Shown in pieces: positions 23,290 through 34,988 of a stretch of 64,000 bases of DNA. Every line of letters begins with the position of its first letter. Positions within the stretch are counted from its first letter, which is position 1. The DNA is taken from positions 35,838,918 to 35,902,917 of the forward strand of contig CP136062.1 in the NCBI GenBank assembly GCA_032622095.1, read 5' to 3'. The notes beneath the pieces are model-generated. The model did not search any database and was not told the DNA's origin. It saw nothing but the letters and a program-made list of their open reading frames with translations. The DNA is from Siphonodentalium dalli. Taxonomy: Eukaryota; Mollusca; Scaphopoda; Gadilida; Siphonodentaliidae. Both the position numbers and the translations under genes were made by a program.

Positions 23290-25058
23290 CATAAAGCGCG
23301 GAAACTAGCCACGAACAGTAACCCTATTTGATTAGACTGCTCATACGATGAATATATTTATATAGCTGTTTCCACAATTTGTCCATAAATACTTGCTGGC
23401 CTCGCTTACTTTTGGAATCTATATGTTAGAAGATATAAAAGAGAGCAATACACTTCAAAAATAGTAATGGTAAATGAGTCAGACAACCTAAATAAATCAA
23501 GCAAGAGTAGCAAGATAACATCAGACCAGGAATCAACGTGGCTTTGCAAGATGTACAACCGACTTTCAAACTTTTGCCAGGTCATATAAATTCTACTAGG
23601 GGCATACGAGATTATATGATCCTTGTAAAATCTGTCTTCTCTATATAGCGACGACAATTTTAGCGGGGTAATATCAGTTTTACACGGGGCATACGAGATT
23701 GTTATGACCTTTGTAAAATCTGTCTTCTTAATATAGCGACGACAATTTTTGCGGTGTAATATCAGTTTTACACGGGGCATACGAGATTGTTATGACCCTT
23801 GTAAAATATGTCTTCTCTATATAGCGACGACAATTTTTGCGGGGTAATATCAGTTTTACACGGGGCATACGAGATTGTTATGACCCGTGTACAATCTGTC
23901 TCCTCTATATAGCGACGACAATTTTTGCGGGGTAATATCAGTTTTTCACGGGGCATACGAGATTGTTATGACCTTTGTAAAATCTGTCTTCTCTATATAG
24001 CGACGACAATTTTTGCGGTGTAATATCAGTTTTACACGGGGCATACGAGATTGTTATGACCTTTGTAAAATATGTCTCCTTTATATAGCGACGACAATTT
24101 TTGCGGTGTAATATCAGTTTTACACGGGGCATACGAGATTGTTATGACCCTTGTAAAATCTGTCTTCTCTATATAGCGACGACAATTTTTACGGGGTAAT
24201 ATCAGTTTTACACGGGGCATACGAGATTGTTATGACCCGTGTAAAATCTGTCTTCTTTATATAGCGACGACAATTTTTGCGGGGTAATATCAGTTTTACA
24301 CGGGCATACGAGATTGTTATGACCTTTGTAAAATCTGTCTTCTTTATATAGCGACGACAATTTTTGCGGGGTAATATCAGTTTTACACGGGGCATACGAG
24401 ATTGTTATGACCCGTGTAAAATCTGTCTTCTCTATATAGCGACGACAATTTTTGCGGGGTAATATCAGTTTTACACGGGGCATACGAGATTGTTATGACC
24501 TTTGTAAAATCGGTCTTCTTTATATAGCGACGACAATTTTTGTCGGGTAATATCAGTTTTACAAGGGGCATACGAGATTGTTATGACCCGTGTAAAATCT
24601 GTCTTCTCTATATAGCGATGACAATTTTTGCCGGGTAATATCAGTTTTACAAGGGGCATACGAGATTGTTATGACCCGTGTAAAATATGTCTTCTCTATA
24701 TAGCGATGACAATTTTTGCCGGGTAATATCAGTTTTACAAGGGGCATACGAGATTGTTATGACCCGTGTAAAATCTGTCTTCTCTATATAGCGACGACAA
24801 TTTTTGCGGGGTAATACGAAATAAGTGTTTCCTGTTTAGTTAACATATATCGAACAACAACACCGGGATACGGCGTGGTATGGCCTTAGAAGAACAATGG
24901 TGCCTAAGAAGGCTTACAATTCTACAGAGGGGATAAAACGGTATATGACGGTATGTTACAGTAAATGACGGTATATGAAGGTATATCACAGTATATGACG
25001 GTATATGACGGTATATCACAGTATATGACGGTATATGAGGGTATATCACAGTATATGA
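23290..25058. repeat. Higher-order satellite unit, copy 1 (1769 bp)
   Basis: Starts CATAAAGCGCGGAAACTAGC. After about 300 bp of non-monomeric DNA come 14 tandem 88-bp monomers (about 23600-24815), then AAATAAGTGTTTCCTG spacer sequence and a decamer stretch (24940-25058). Each monomer contains TTTTACACGGGGCATACGAG, TTATGACCCGTGTAAAAT and TATATAGCGACGACAATTTT. Monomers differ from each other far more than the same-position monomers differ between units. Minus-strand 62-91 aa frames are artefacts; 88 is not a multiple of 3. Confidence 0.93.
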
Positions 25059-26739
25059 CATAAAGCGCGGAAACTAGCCACGAACAGTAACCCTATTTGA
25101 TTAGACTGCTCATACGATGAATATATTTATATAGCTGTTTCCACAATTTGTCCATAAATACTTGCTGGCCTCGCTTACTTTTGGAATCTATATGTTAGAA
25201 GATATAAAAGAGAGCAATACACTTCAAAAATAGTAATGGTAAATGAGTCAGACAACCTAAATAAATCAAGCAAGAGTAGCAAGATAACATCAGACCAGGA
25301 ATCAACGTGGCTTTGCAAGATGTACAACCGACTTTCAAACTTTTGCCAGGTCATATAAATTCTACTAGGGGCATACGAGATTATATGATCCTTGTAAAAT
25401 CTGTCTTCTCTATATAGCGACGACAATTTTAGCGGGGTAATATCAGTTTTACACGGGGCATACGAGATTGTTATGACCTTTGTAAAATCTGTCTTCTTAA
25501 TATAGCGACGACAATTTTTGCGGTGTAATATCAGTTTTACACGGGGCATACGAGATTGTTATGACCCTTGTAAAATATGTCTTCTCTATATAGCGACGAC
25601 AATTTTTGCGGGGTAATATCAGTTTTACACGGGGCATACGAGATTGTTATGACCCGTGTACAATCTGTCTCCTCTATATAGCGACGACAATTTTTGCGGT
25701 GTAATATCAGTTTTACACGGGGCATACGAGATTGTTATGACCTTTGTAAAATATGTCTTCTTTATATAGCGACGACAATTTTTGCGGTGTAATATCAGTT
25801 TTACACGGGGCATACGAGATTGTTATGACCCTTGTAAAATCTGTCTTCTCTATATAGCGACGACAATTTTTACGGGGTAATATCAGTTTTACACGGGGCA
25901 TACGAGATTGTTATGACCCGTGTAAAATCTGTCTTCTTTATATAGCGACGACAATTTTTGCGGGGTAATATCAGTTTTACACGGGCATACGAGATTGTTA
26001 TGACCTTTGTAAAATCTGTCTTCTTTATATAGCGACGACAATTTTTGCGGGGTAATATCAGTTTTACACGGGGCATACGAGATTGTTATGACCCGTGTAA
26101 AATCTGTCTTCTCTATATAGCGACGACAATTTTTGCGGGGTAATATCAGTTTTACACGGGGCATACGAGATTGTTATGACCTTTGTAAAATCGGTCTTCT
26201 TTATATAGCGACGACAATTTTTGTCGGGTAATATCAGTTTTACAAGGGGCATACGAGATTGTTATGACCCGTGTAAAATCTGTCTTCTCTATATAGCGAT
26301 GACAATTTTTGCCGGGTAATATCAGTTTTACAAGGGGCATACGAGATTGTTATGACCCGTGTAAAATATGTCTTCTCTATATAGCGATGACAATTTTTGC
26401 CGGGTAATATCAGTTTTACAAGGGGCATACGAGATTGTTATGACCCGTGTAAAATCTGTCTTCTCTATATAGCGACGACAATTTTTGCGGGGTAATACGA
26501 AATAAGTGTTTCCTGTTTAGTTAACATATATCGAACAACAACACCGGGATACGGCGTGGTATGGCCTTAGAAGAACAATGGTGCCTAAGAAGGCTTACAA
26601 TTCTACAGAGGGGATAAAACGGTATATGACGGTATGTTACAGTAAATGACGGTATATGAAGGTATATCACAGTATATGACGGTATATGACGGTATATCAC
26701 AGTATATGACGGTATATGAGGGTATATCACAGTATATGA
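25059..26739. repeat. Higher-order satellite unit, copy 2 (1681 bp)
   Basis: Nearly identical to copy 1 but with 13 monomers: the monomer that in copy 1 starts with TTTTTCACGGGG (about 23942) is absent, an exact 88-bp loss. Flanking spacer and decamer parts match copy 1. Confidence 0.93.
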
Positions 26740-28420
26740 CATAAAGCGCGGAAACTAGCCACGAACAGTAACCCTATTTGATTAGACTGCTCATACGATG
26801 AATATATTTATATAGCTGTTTCCACAATTTGTCCATAAATACTTGCTGGCCTCGCTTACTTTTGGAATCTATATGTTAGAAGATATAAAAGAGAGCAATA
26901 CACTTCAAAAATAGTAATGGTAAATGAGTCAGACAACCTAAATAAATCAAGCAAGAGTAGCAAGATAACATCAGACCAGGAATCAACGTGGCTTTGCAAG
27001 ATGTACAACCGACTTTCAAACTTTTGCCAGGTCATATAAATTCTACTAGGGGCATACGAGATTATATGATCCTTGTAAAATCTGTCTTCTCTATATAGCG
27101 ACGACAATTTTAGCGGGGTAATATCAGTTTTACACGGGGCATACGAGATTGTTATGACCTTTGTAAAATCTGTCTTCTTAATATAGCGACGACAATTTTT
27201 GCGGTGTAATATCAGTTTTACACGGGGCATACGAGATTGTTATGACCCTTGTAAAATATGTCTTCTCTATATAGCGACGACAATTTTTGCGGGGTAATAT
27301 CAGTTTTACACGGGGCATACGAGATTGTTATGACCCGTGTACAATCTGTCTCCTCTATATAGCGACGACAATTTTTGCGGGGTAATATCAGTTTTTCACG
27401 GGGCATACGAGATTGTTATGACCTTTGTAAAATCTGTCTTCTCTATATAGCGACGACAATTTTTGCGGTGTAATATCAGTTTTACACGGGGCATACGAGA
27501 TTGTTATGACCTTTGTAAAATATGTCTTCTTTATATAGCGACGACAATTTTTGCGGTGTAATATCAGTTTTACACGGGGCATACGAGATTGTTATGACCC
27601 TTGTAAAATCTGTCTTCTCTATATAGCGACGACAATTTTTACGGGGTAATATCAGTTTTACACGGGGCATACGAGATTGTTATGACCCGTGTAAAATCTG
27701 TCTTCTTTATATAGCGACGACAATTTTTGCGGGGTAATATCAGTTTTACACGGGCATACGAGATTGTTATGACCTTTGTAAAATCTGTCTTCTTTATATA
27801 GCGACGACAATTTTTGCGGGGTAATATCAGTTTTACACGGGGCATACGAGATTGTTATGACCTTTGTAAAATCGGTCTTCTTTATATAGCGACGACAATT
27901 TTTGTCGGGTAATATCAGTTTTACAAGGGGCATACGAGATTGTTATGACCCGTGTAAAATCTGTCTTCTCTATATAGCGATGACAATTTTTGCCGGGTAA
28001 TATCAGTTTTACAAGGGGCATACGAGATTGTTATGACCCGTGTAAAATATGTCTTCTCTATATAGCGATGACAATTTTTGCCGGGTAATATCAGTTTTAC
28101 AAGGGGCATACGAGATTGTTATGACCCGTGTAAAATCTGTCTTCTCTATATAGCGACGACAATTTTTGCGGGGTAATACGAAATAAGTGTTTCCTGTTTA
28201 GTTAACATATATCGAACAACAACACCGGGATACGGCGTGGTATGGCCTTAGAAGAACAATGGTGCCTAAGAAGGCTTACAATTCTACAGAGGGGATAAAA
28301 CGGTATATGACGGTATGTTACAGTAAATGACGGTATATGAAGGTATATCACAGTATATGACGGTATATGACGGTATATCACAGTATATGACGGTATATGA
28401 GGGTATATCACAGTATATGA
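26740..28420. repeat. Higher-order satellite unit, copy 3 (1681 bp)
   Basis: Also 13 monomers, but it keeps the TTTTTCACGGGG monomer and lacks a different one, located before the CGGTCTTCTTTATATAG variant monomer. So copies 2 and 3 reached the same length by separate deletions. Confidence 0.93.
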
Positions 28421-30069
28421 CATAAAGCGCGGAAACTAGCCACGAACAGTAACCCTATTTGATTAGACTGCTCATACGATGAATATATTTATATAGCTGT
28501 TTCCACAATTTGTCCATAAATACTTGCTGGCCTCGCTTACTTTTGGAATCTATATGTTAGAAGATATAAAAGAGAGCAATACACTTCAAAAATAGTAATG
28601 GTAAATGAGTCAGACAACCTAAATAAATCAAGCAAGAGTAGCAAGATAACATCAGACCAGGAATCAACGTGGCTTTGCAAGATGTACAACCGACTTTCAA
28701 ACTTTTGCCAGGTCATATAAATTCTACTAGGGGCATACGAGATTATATGATCCTTGTAAAATCTGTCTTCTCTATATAGCGACGACAATTTTAGCGGGGT
28801 AATATCAGTTTTACACGGGGCATACGAGATTGTTATGACCTTTGTAAAATCTGTCTTCTTAATATAGCGACGACAATTTTTGCGGTGTAATATCAGTTTT
28901 ACACGGGGCATACGAGATTGTTATGACCCTTGTAAAATATGTCTTCTCTATATAGCGACGACAATTTTTGCGGGGTAATATCAGTTTTACACGGGGCATA
29001 CGAGATTGTTATGACCCGTGTACAATCTGTCTCCTCTATATAGCGACGACAATTTTTGCGGGGTAATATCAGTTTTTCACGGGGCATACGAGATTGTTAT
29101 GACCTTTGTAAAATCTGTCTTCTCTATATAGCGACGACAATTTTTGCGGTGTAATATCAGTTTTACACGGGGCATACGAGATTGTTATGACCTTTGTAAA
29201 ATATGTCTTCTTTATATAGCGACGACAATTTTTGCGGTGTAATATCAGTTTTACACGGGGCATACGAGATTGTTATGACCCTTGTAAAATCTGTCTTCTC
29301 TATATAGCGACGACAATTTTTACGGGGTAATATCAGTTTTACACGGGGCATACGAGATTGTTATGACCCGTGTAAAATCTGTCTTCTTTATATAGCGACG
29401 ACAATTTTTGCGGGGTAATATCAGTTTTACACGGGCATACGAGATTGTTATGACCTTTGTAAAATCTGTCTTCTTTATATAGCGACGACAATTTTTGCGG
29501 GGTAATATCAGTTTTACACGGGGCATACGAGATTGTTATGACCCGTGTAAAATCTGTCTTCTCTATATAGCGACGACAATTTTTGCGGGGTAATATCAGT
29601 TTTACACGGGGCATACGAGATTGTTATGACCTTTGTAAAATCGGTCTTCTTTATATAGCGACGACAATTTTTGTCGGGTAATATCAGTTTTACAAGGGGC
29701 ATACGAGATTGTTATGACCCGTGTAAAATCTGTCTTCTCTATATAGCGATGACAATTTTTGCCGGGTAATATCAGTTTTACAAGGGGCATACGAGATTGT
29801 TATGACCCGTGTAAAATATGTCTTCTCTATATAGCGATGACAATTTTTGCCGGGTAATATCAGTTTTACAAGGGGCATACGAGATTGTTATGACCCGTGT
29901 AAAATCTGTCTTCTCTATATAGCGACGACAATTTTTGCGGGGTAATACGAAATAAGTGTTTCCTGTTTAGTTAACATATATCGAACAACAACACCGGGAT
30001 ACGGCGTGGTATGGCCCTAGAAGAACAATGGTGCCTAAGAAGGCTTACAATTCTACAGAGGGGATAAAA
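28421..30069. repeat. Higher-order satellite unit, copy 4 (14 monomers)
   Basis: Same order of 14 monomers as copy 1. It differs at a few bases (for example GGCCCTAG for GGCCTTAG near 30015). Its terminal decamer stretch runs on into the much larger array at 30070-30905. Confidence 0.93.
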
Positions 30070-30905
30070 CGGTATATGACGGTATGTTACAGTAAATGAC
30101 GGTATATGAAGGTATATCACAGTATATGACGGTATATGACGGTATATCACAGTATATGACGGTATATGACGGTATATCACAGTATATGACGGTATATGAC
30201 GGTATATCACAGTATATGACGGTATATGACGGTATATCACAGTATATGACGGTATATGACGGTATATCACAGTATATGACGGTATATGACGGTATATGAC
30301 GGTATATCACAGTATATGACGGTATATCACAGTATATGGCGGTATATGACGGTATATCACATTATATGACGGTATATGACGGTATGTTACAGTAAATGAC
30401 GGTATATGACGGTATATCACAGTATATGACGGTATATGACGGTATATCACAGTATATGACGGTATATGACGGTATATCACAGTATATGACGGTATATGAC
30501 GGTATATCACAGTAAATGACGGTATATGACGGTATATCACAGTATATGGCGGTATATGACGGTATATCACAGTATATGACGGTATATGACGGTATGTTAC
30601 AGTAAATGACGGTATATGACGGTATATCACAGTATATGACGGTATATGACGGTATATCACAGTATATGACGGTATATGACGGTATATCACAGTATATGAC
30701 GGTATATGACGGTATATCACAGTATATGACGGTATATGACGGTATATGACGGTATATCACGGTATATGACGGTATATGACGGTATATCACGGTATATGAC
30801 GGTATATGACGGTATATCACAGTATATGACGGTATATGACTGTATATCACAGTATATGGCGGTATATGACGGTATATCACAGTATATGACGGTATATGAC
30901 GGTAT
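30070..30905. repeat. Decamer array with 30-bp higher-order period
   Basis: About 84 units of 10 bp. They are ordered mainly as GGTATATGAC, GGTATATCAC, AGTATATGAC, so the true period is 30 bp. Variants (GTATGTTAC, AGTAAATGAC, GTATATGGC) recur at intervals, suggesting a longer nested period. Long open frames on both strands result from the 30-bp period and are not genes. Confidence 0.95.
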
Positions 30906-31934
30906 ATTGATATGTGAGGTTATTAATCACATTCAGTGGTTGACGTGAATGCCCGTGTTCCTCGTGTATATGTAGTATGTTTTTAAACGAAAGTCCGTTG
31001 CATAAGAGCAACGGGAGGCGACTCGATCCAAAATAGCATCAACCCAAACGACATCACAAGCTGTTGTGCATTGAGAAAACTTGGTCTAAATCTTTATATT
31101 TAAAAATGGAAAATCGCAAAGAACCACCAGAATATATTGAATATATTGAATATTAGGATGTTTAGCGTGGACTATTTGGCTAAGTATCAGTTATTCGTGT
31201 GGAACGAGATTTTGAATAATACTCTCAATGCTGAGGAAATTACCAAGATATTGAAAATGTTGACAACACAATGTGTGTAATTTGGATATGTGGTACTCAA
31301 ATACGAGTGTTTACAGAACCTTAAACACCCCCTTCTCTTCAATACATGTATGTCTTACAGCTACCTTCCTCTTCCACCACGATAAGCATACCCATATTTT
31401 ATAATCTTATTATGTGAAAAAGTATATGTATGGCGACAGAACAATCAGCCATTTTACTATTCTGTATTCATTTGTTGACTTGTAGATAGCCGTGTGTTCA
31501 TACCTTCTGGTTATAAGTTGACTTATCATACTGGTTTTTATCTGCCAATCCAGAGAGCCACGCAGTGTGGTGTCTGTGCACCCGTTTTAAGTTACTAGAT
31601 CCGATATCCACTTGTCATAATTGGCATAAAAAACAACTAACACAAAATGTTGACTACACAGTGTGTGCAATGGGTGATATGTGGTACTCAAATACGAGTG
31701 TTCATATGCTGTTAACTATGTGGTATTTGTGACATTTGCCCCATGACATCCAACTCAACTTCAAACTGCCTCCCATGTAAAACCATGGGCGATTTTCAAA
31801 TCGGTCATGAATCAAACACCAATGACGTTTCTACACAAATAACGATTGGATCGAACTGTACACTCCATGAGTAGAATTTATACACGTTCTCTATTTAAAG
31901 GAATAACTTGGGGTATTGTTTTGTGTTACTTTAG

Positions 31935-32091
31935 GGTGATGTTGATTATCGAATGAATCACGGCGTTATAACTGTGAGCTACGACAGCTTCTTGGACCCA
32001 CACTCCGGATTATATGACTACGTTGTATGTTTGGGGACAGCACCCGGTGAATGCGACGAACAGGCGACGACAAATGTACATAAGGAAACGG
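31935..32091 (+). CDS. Exon 9 of the Fn3-like gene
   Basis: Acceptor GTTACTTTAG, donor GTAAGT, phase 0 to 1. Encodes GDVDYRMNHGVITVSYDSFL, DPHSGLYDYVVCLGTAPGEC, the second strand pair of a module whose linker lies in exon 8 on the far side of the 9.7 kb intron. Confidence 0.85.
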
Positions 32092-33563
32092 GTAAGTGAA
32101 TCAGCACATACCATTTTTGATTCCATGTTAGAAATGGAAGTATATATATGTTGTTATTAAATATACTGGCGGCGTTCGCGGTTGGTTTGCTGTTAAGATA
32201 TTCAGCTCAGTCAACAAAACGTCATAAACATAAAGAATAGTAACATATAGACAATCAGAAATATGTCATTGTTAAAAGTTTTTCATTTGTTACAGAACCT
32301 GGCTTTTGTTTATATCCGGATATGGTAAACACAAAGAGCGTTATTTGTTACTGTTTTCCTGATATGGAAATAATAAAAAGCGTTTGTATCATGTGTGTGT
32401 GATTAACCAATATAATTGCGCTGTGTTATGTAAACAACAGCAAATCTTCTGTAACATGAGCAGGTTCTTGTTTACGTACACCATCGTACATGTACGTCTT
32501 GACGACACTATACTATTTACGCGCTTATTATGGTTGGCATATGAACAACCCTATATAATTTTTAATATTCATTCTGTTGATGGCGATTTGAACAAATATG
32601 AATATTTTTGCAACGAAGACCGCCCGTGCCTTTAAATCCAGAGTACCATTAATTTACATGTAGAAAACAAATAGTAACTGTTGTGCTGAAACTCGGCCAA
32701 AATTGAAATAAAATATCACTCAATAGCCTTTTTAAGATTTTGTGCGGTTGTATCAACACACTGCATGTAAGTTTGTGTGGTCTTAACACAGTAATCCGAC
32801 GACCATACTAATATGTGCATCGCCATTATATGGTCCTATGTTATTTTGTGGGGACGTCTGACAATGAAATATCTTATTGCTCCATGTGCAAGGGCTTCTT
32901 GGTTAACATGGGGTAATGTTGATGACTCATGTTAACGTTAATGTTCATGGCTCATGGGGACGATTGTCTATTGCTCAGTGAACCCTTTGTATTTTGACGA
33001 CAGAAAAAAAAGATGAGAAACAACTGTAAACCGAACCAAACCAAATGGCAAGAAAACAATTTGGAGACAACATATAGTTCACCCAACGTCGTGCCCCGAA
33101 GTGTGGAGTTCGGTATCCCATTGGTAAGCGTGTACGACTTGTAATGGTGTTAACGCACCTGCATACGTTCGCGCCCCGCCGGTGGACTATCGTCTCCGCA
33201 ACAGTGGCCTGGTCAGATTAAGCGGTGTGTGCTATATATAGCCACACACTGTTTCAAATCTCGCGCAAGGTTGTGACCCTTGGGCAAGGTCACTTGTACT
33301 GTGCTAGCGTCGTCTTACCCAGACGAGAAATAGGTCCTGGTATAATGACAGCAGGCATACGACTCGGTATTACTCAACAGCTGGGGTAACACCAAACGGT
33401 CAGCTGGTACTGGAGACAATCGCTATACAAGCACAATTAGCATTATATTATTATTTTATTTTTATATTACCCTTTTAATATATTTAGCGGGACCAGATCT
33501 TAGTCCTACGCAATTAGTATTAGTAGTACACTCACGTTACATCAGCTGTTGTGTATGTTTCAG
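32092..33563 (+). other. Intron 9
   Basis: Donor GTAAGT, acceptor TGTATGTTTCAG. Carries a SINE-like element at about 33105-33435. The rest is AT-rich without other features. Confidence 0.7.
33105..33435 (+). mobile_element. tRNA-derived SINE-like element
   Basis: An A-box-like stretch (TATCCCATTGGTAAGCGTG, 33114) and a B-box-like GTTCGCGCCCC (33167-33177) sit about 36 bp apart, as in RNA polymerase III promoters of tRNA-derived SINEs. Downstream is CTTGGGCAAGGTCACTT (33279), resembling a motif shared by several SINE families, then ACCCAGACGAGAAATAGGTC. No clear poly(A) tail or target duplication was seen. Inference from motifs, not alignment. Confidence 0.5.
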
Positions 33564-33747
33564 GCCACACATTTCGCGGACATTTCTACACTGGTTTGAC
33601 TTACTACACAACCGTGACCTGCTGCAACGGAGCCGATCTTTGTACAACTGTGACGTCAGATGGTGTTACAATTGACTCATCACCCCCAATCTCAGGATTA
33701 GTTAACATTGGTCTGGCACACGAACATCAACAATACTGGGCGTATAG
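33564..33747 (+). CDS. Exon 10 of the Fn3-like gene
   Basis: Acceptor ATGTTTCAG, donor GTATAT, phase 1 to 2. Encodes GHTFRGHFYTGLTYYTTVTC, CNGADLCTTVTSDGVTIDSS, PPISGLVNIGLAHEHQQYWA. Ends YR split with exon 11. Confidence 0.87.
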
Positions 33748-34988
33748 GTATATATGCAATCTACACAGATCTAATAACATTTACAGTATTGGGCGTATAT
33801 GTATGTATGAAATATACACAGATCTAATAACATTTCATGAAACAAAACATAATTACAATGTATCATGTTTAATCCAATGATTCATTTGTTCGACATTTCG
33901 TGTGTTCATGATCGAGAACTTATAACGTCAAGCTCTGTTAGTTACACATAACAACGTTCACACGATTAATTGTCATTGGTTCATTAATTGCATACATATA
34001 CATGTATATAATACTAGTATATAAATGCGAATGTACGTGTGTGTCTCTCTATGTATGTTCCTTATAGCCGTCCACATTTCCGCACCGATCGCGATGAAAT
34101 TTGGCATGGATGTGTATTTCGGCACTTCGGGTAACATGCTCTGGGCCCCGTCTGTGTCCGATGTCGCGTGTTGGCATTATAGCATCATACATACACAGGT
34201 AAAACGGTTTTATTAGTCCGACCGTTCTGAAATTTGGTACGAGGGTGTATTTCGGCTCTCCGGGTAACATGGACTTGGCTCGGAATCCACCCGACGTCAC
34301 ATAGTGGCGTTATGACATCATATCCACACGGGCAAATCGGTTTCTTGTGAACTACATGTACTTGGCGGAGCGTACTGCAATTTGGTATGGTCGTGTATTT
34401 TGGCCCTCTGTGTAACATGGACTGGGTGCTGATTCACTAACGTCGCGTACGAGCATGTGTTTCGGCTCTCCGGGTAACATGAGCTTGGCTCGGAGTCCAC
34501 CCGTCATCACGTTTTTACGTTACGGCGTCATATCCGCACGGGCATCGCGGTTCTCAAAAACTATGGGCGGATCTCACTGTAATTTGGCGTGGTCATGTAT
34601 TTGGGCCCTTGGTATAATTTGGTGTGGTCATGTATTTGGGCTCTCGGTGTAACATGGGCTGTGTCTTGACTCTGCCTGATATCGCATTTATCTTCTACTT
34701 ATTGAATTGAATTATATTTGCCAATAATGTATTCATATTGAAAAAGTATGAAAACTAGATTATTCTAATAGTTTTGTTTCCATTGACATGTGGACGGTCG
34801 TTACCGTCCAAGTTGCCCTCCTTCGTGGGCGAAATTAGCAAGTTGAGAGTGCCGCTAGGATCAAAAGTGTGAAAAAACTATAAATACAAACAAACAACAA
34901 GCCATCAGCATGTATGATATCCTACCACACTATTATTTCCTGTCTTTGGACAGACGTTACTTGTACACACGGCTTTCTTTTACTTCAG
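33748..34988 (+). other. Intron 10
   Basis: Donor GTATAT, acceptor CTTTCTTTTACTTCAG at 34987-34988; this AG, rather than CAG at 34953, keeps the frame. Contains the repeat block 34060-34680. Confidence 0.7.
34060..34680. repeat. Degenerate ~120-bp repeats (AATTTGG...GGGTAACATG family)
   Basis: Five to six units with AATTTGG(T/C)(A/G)T, then GTGTATTTCGG, CTCCGGGTAACATGGAC, TTGGCTCGGA, CCACCCGACGTCAC and a GTTATGACATCATATCC end. An inverted relative lies at 61430-61680. The pattern resembles the tandem cores of non-autonomous Helitron-like elements in invertebrates (inference). Confidence 0.7.

Larger units (their letters stand above)
22562..31087. mobile_element. Foldback/TIR element expanded by internal satellite
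   Basis: The left end reads ACCAAGTCTTCTCGGTCCAC, AACAGCTTGGGGTATCGGTTGGG, then TTGATGCTAAACTGGACCGA and TACTCTTCTATAACGGAC. The right end (30992-31087), read on the minus strand, gives ACCAAGTTTTCTCAATGCAC, AACAGCTTGTGATG, TTGATGCTATTTTGGATCGA and GCTCTTATGCAACGGAC. These are matching inverted arms of about 95 bp (excluding the 22-bp minisatellite inside the left arm). The same arms bound a 551-bp element at 57081-57631. No transposase is present, so it is non-autonomous. Everything between the arms, including 7.6 kb of satellite, appears to lie inside one element. Confidence 0.6.
22178..31934 (+). other. Intron 8 (9.7 kb), holds the satellite array
   Basis: Donor GTAACT, acceptor GTGTTACTTTAG. 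It contains terminal-inverted-repeat arms at 22562 and 31087, and between them a 22-bp minisatellite, a hairpin, the higher-order satellite and a decamer array. At 31100-31934 there is unique AT-rich DNA with a ~60-bp direct repeat (31254-31318 and 31643-31705, sharing TGTGGTACTCAAATACGAGT). Confidence 0.7.

Noticed and set aside
23406-29878. Many 62-124 codon minus-strand frames beginning MPRVKLIL
   Set aside because: One per 88-bp satellite monomer; 88 is not a multiple of 3, so the frame cannot continue, and no start, promoter or family supports translation.
30053-30948. Frames of 85-172 codons in the decamer array
   Set aside because: Low-complexity products of a 30-bp period on both strands.
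22562-31087. CRISPR-like array
   Set aside because: Units are contiguous tandem monomers without unique spacers, and the context is eukaryotic.
34954-34988. Earlier acceptor (GGACAG) for exon 11
   Set aside because: Using it breaks the frame after exon 10 and gives an early stop; the AG at 34987-34988 restores it and has a better pyrimidine tract.
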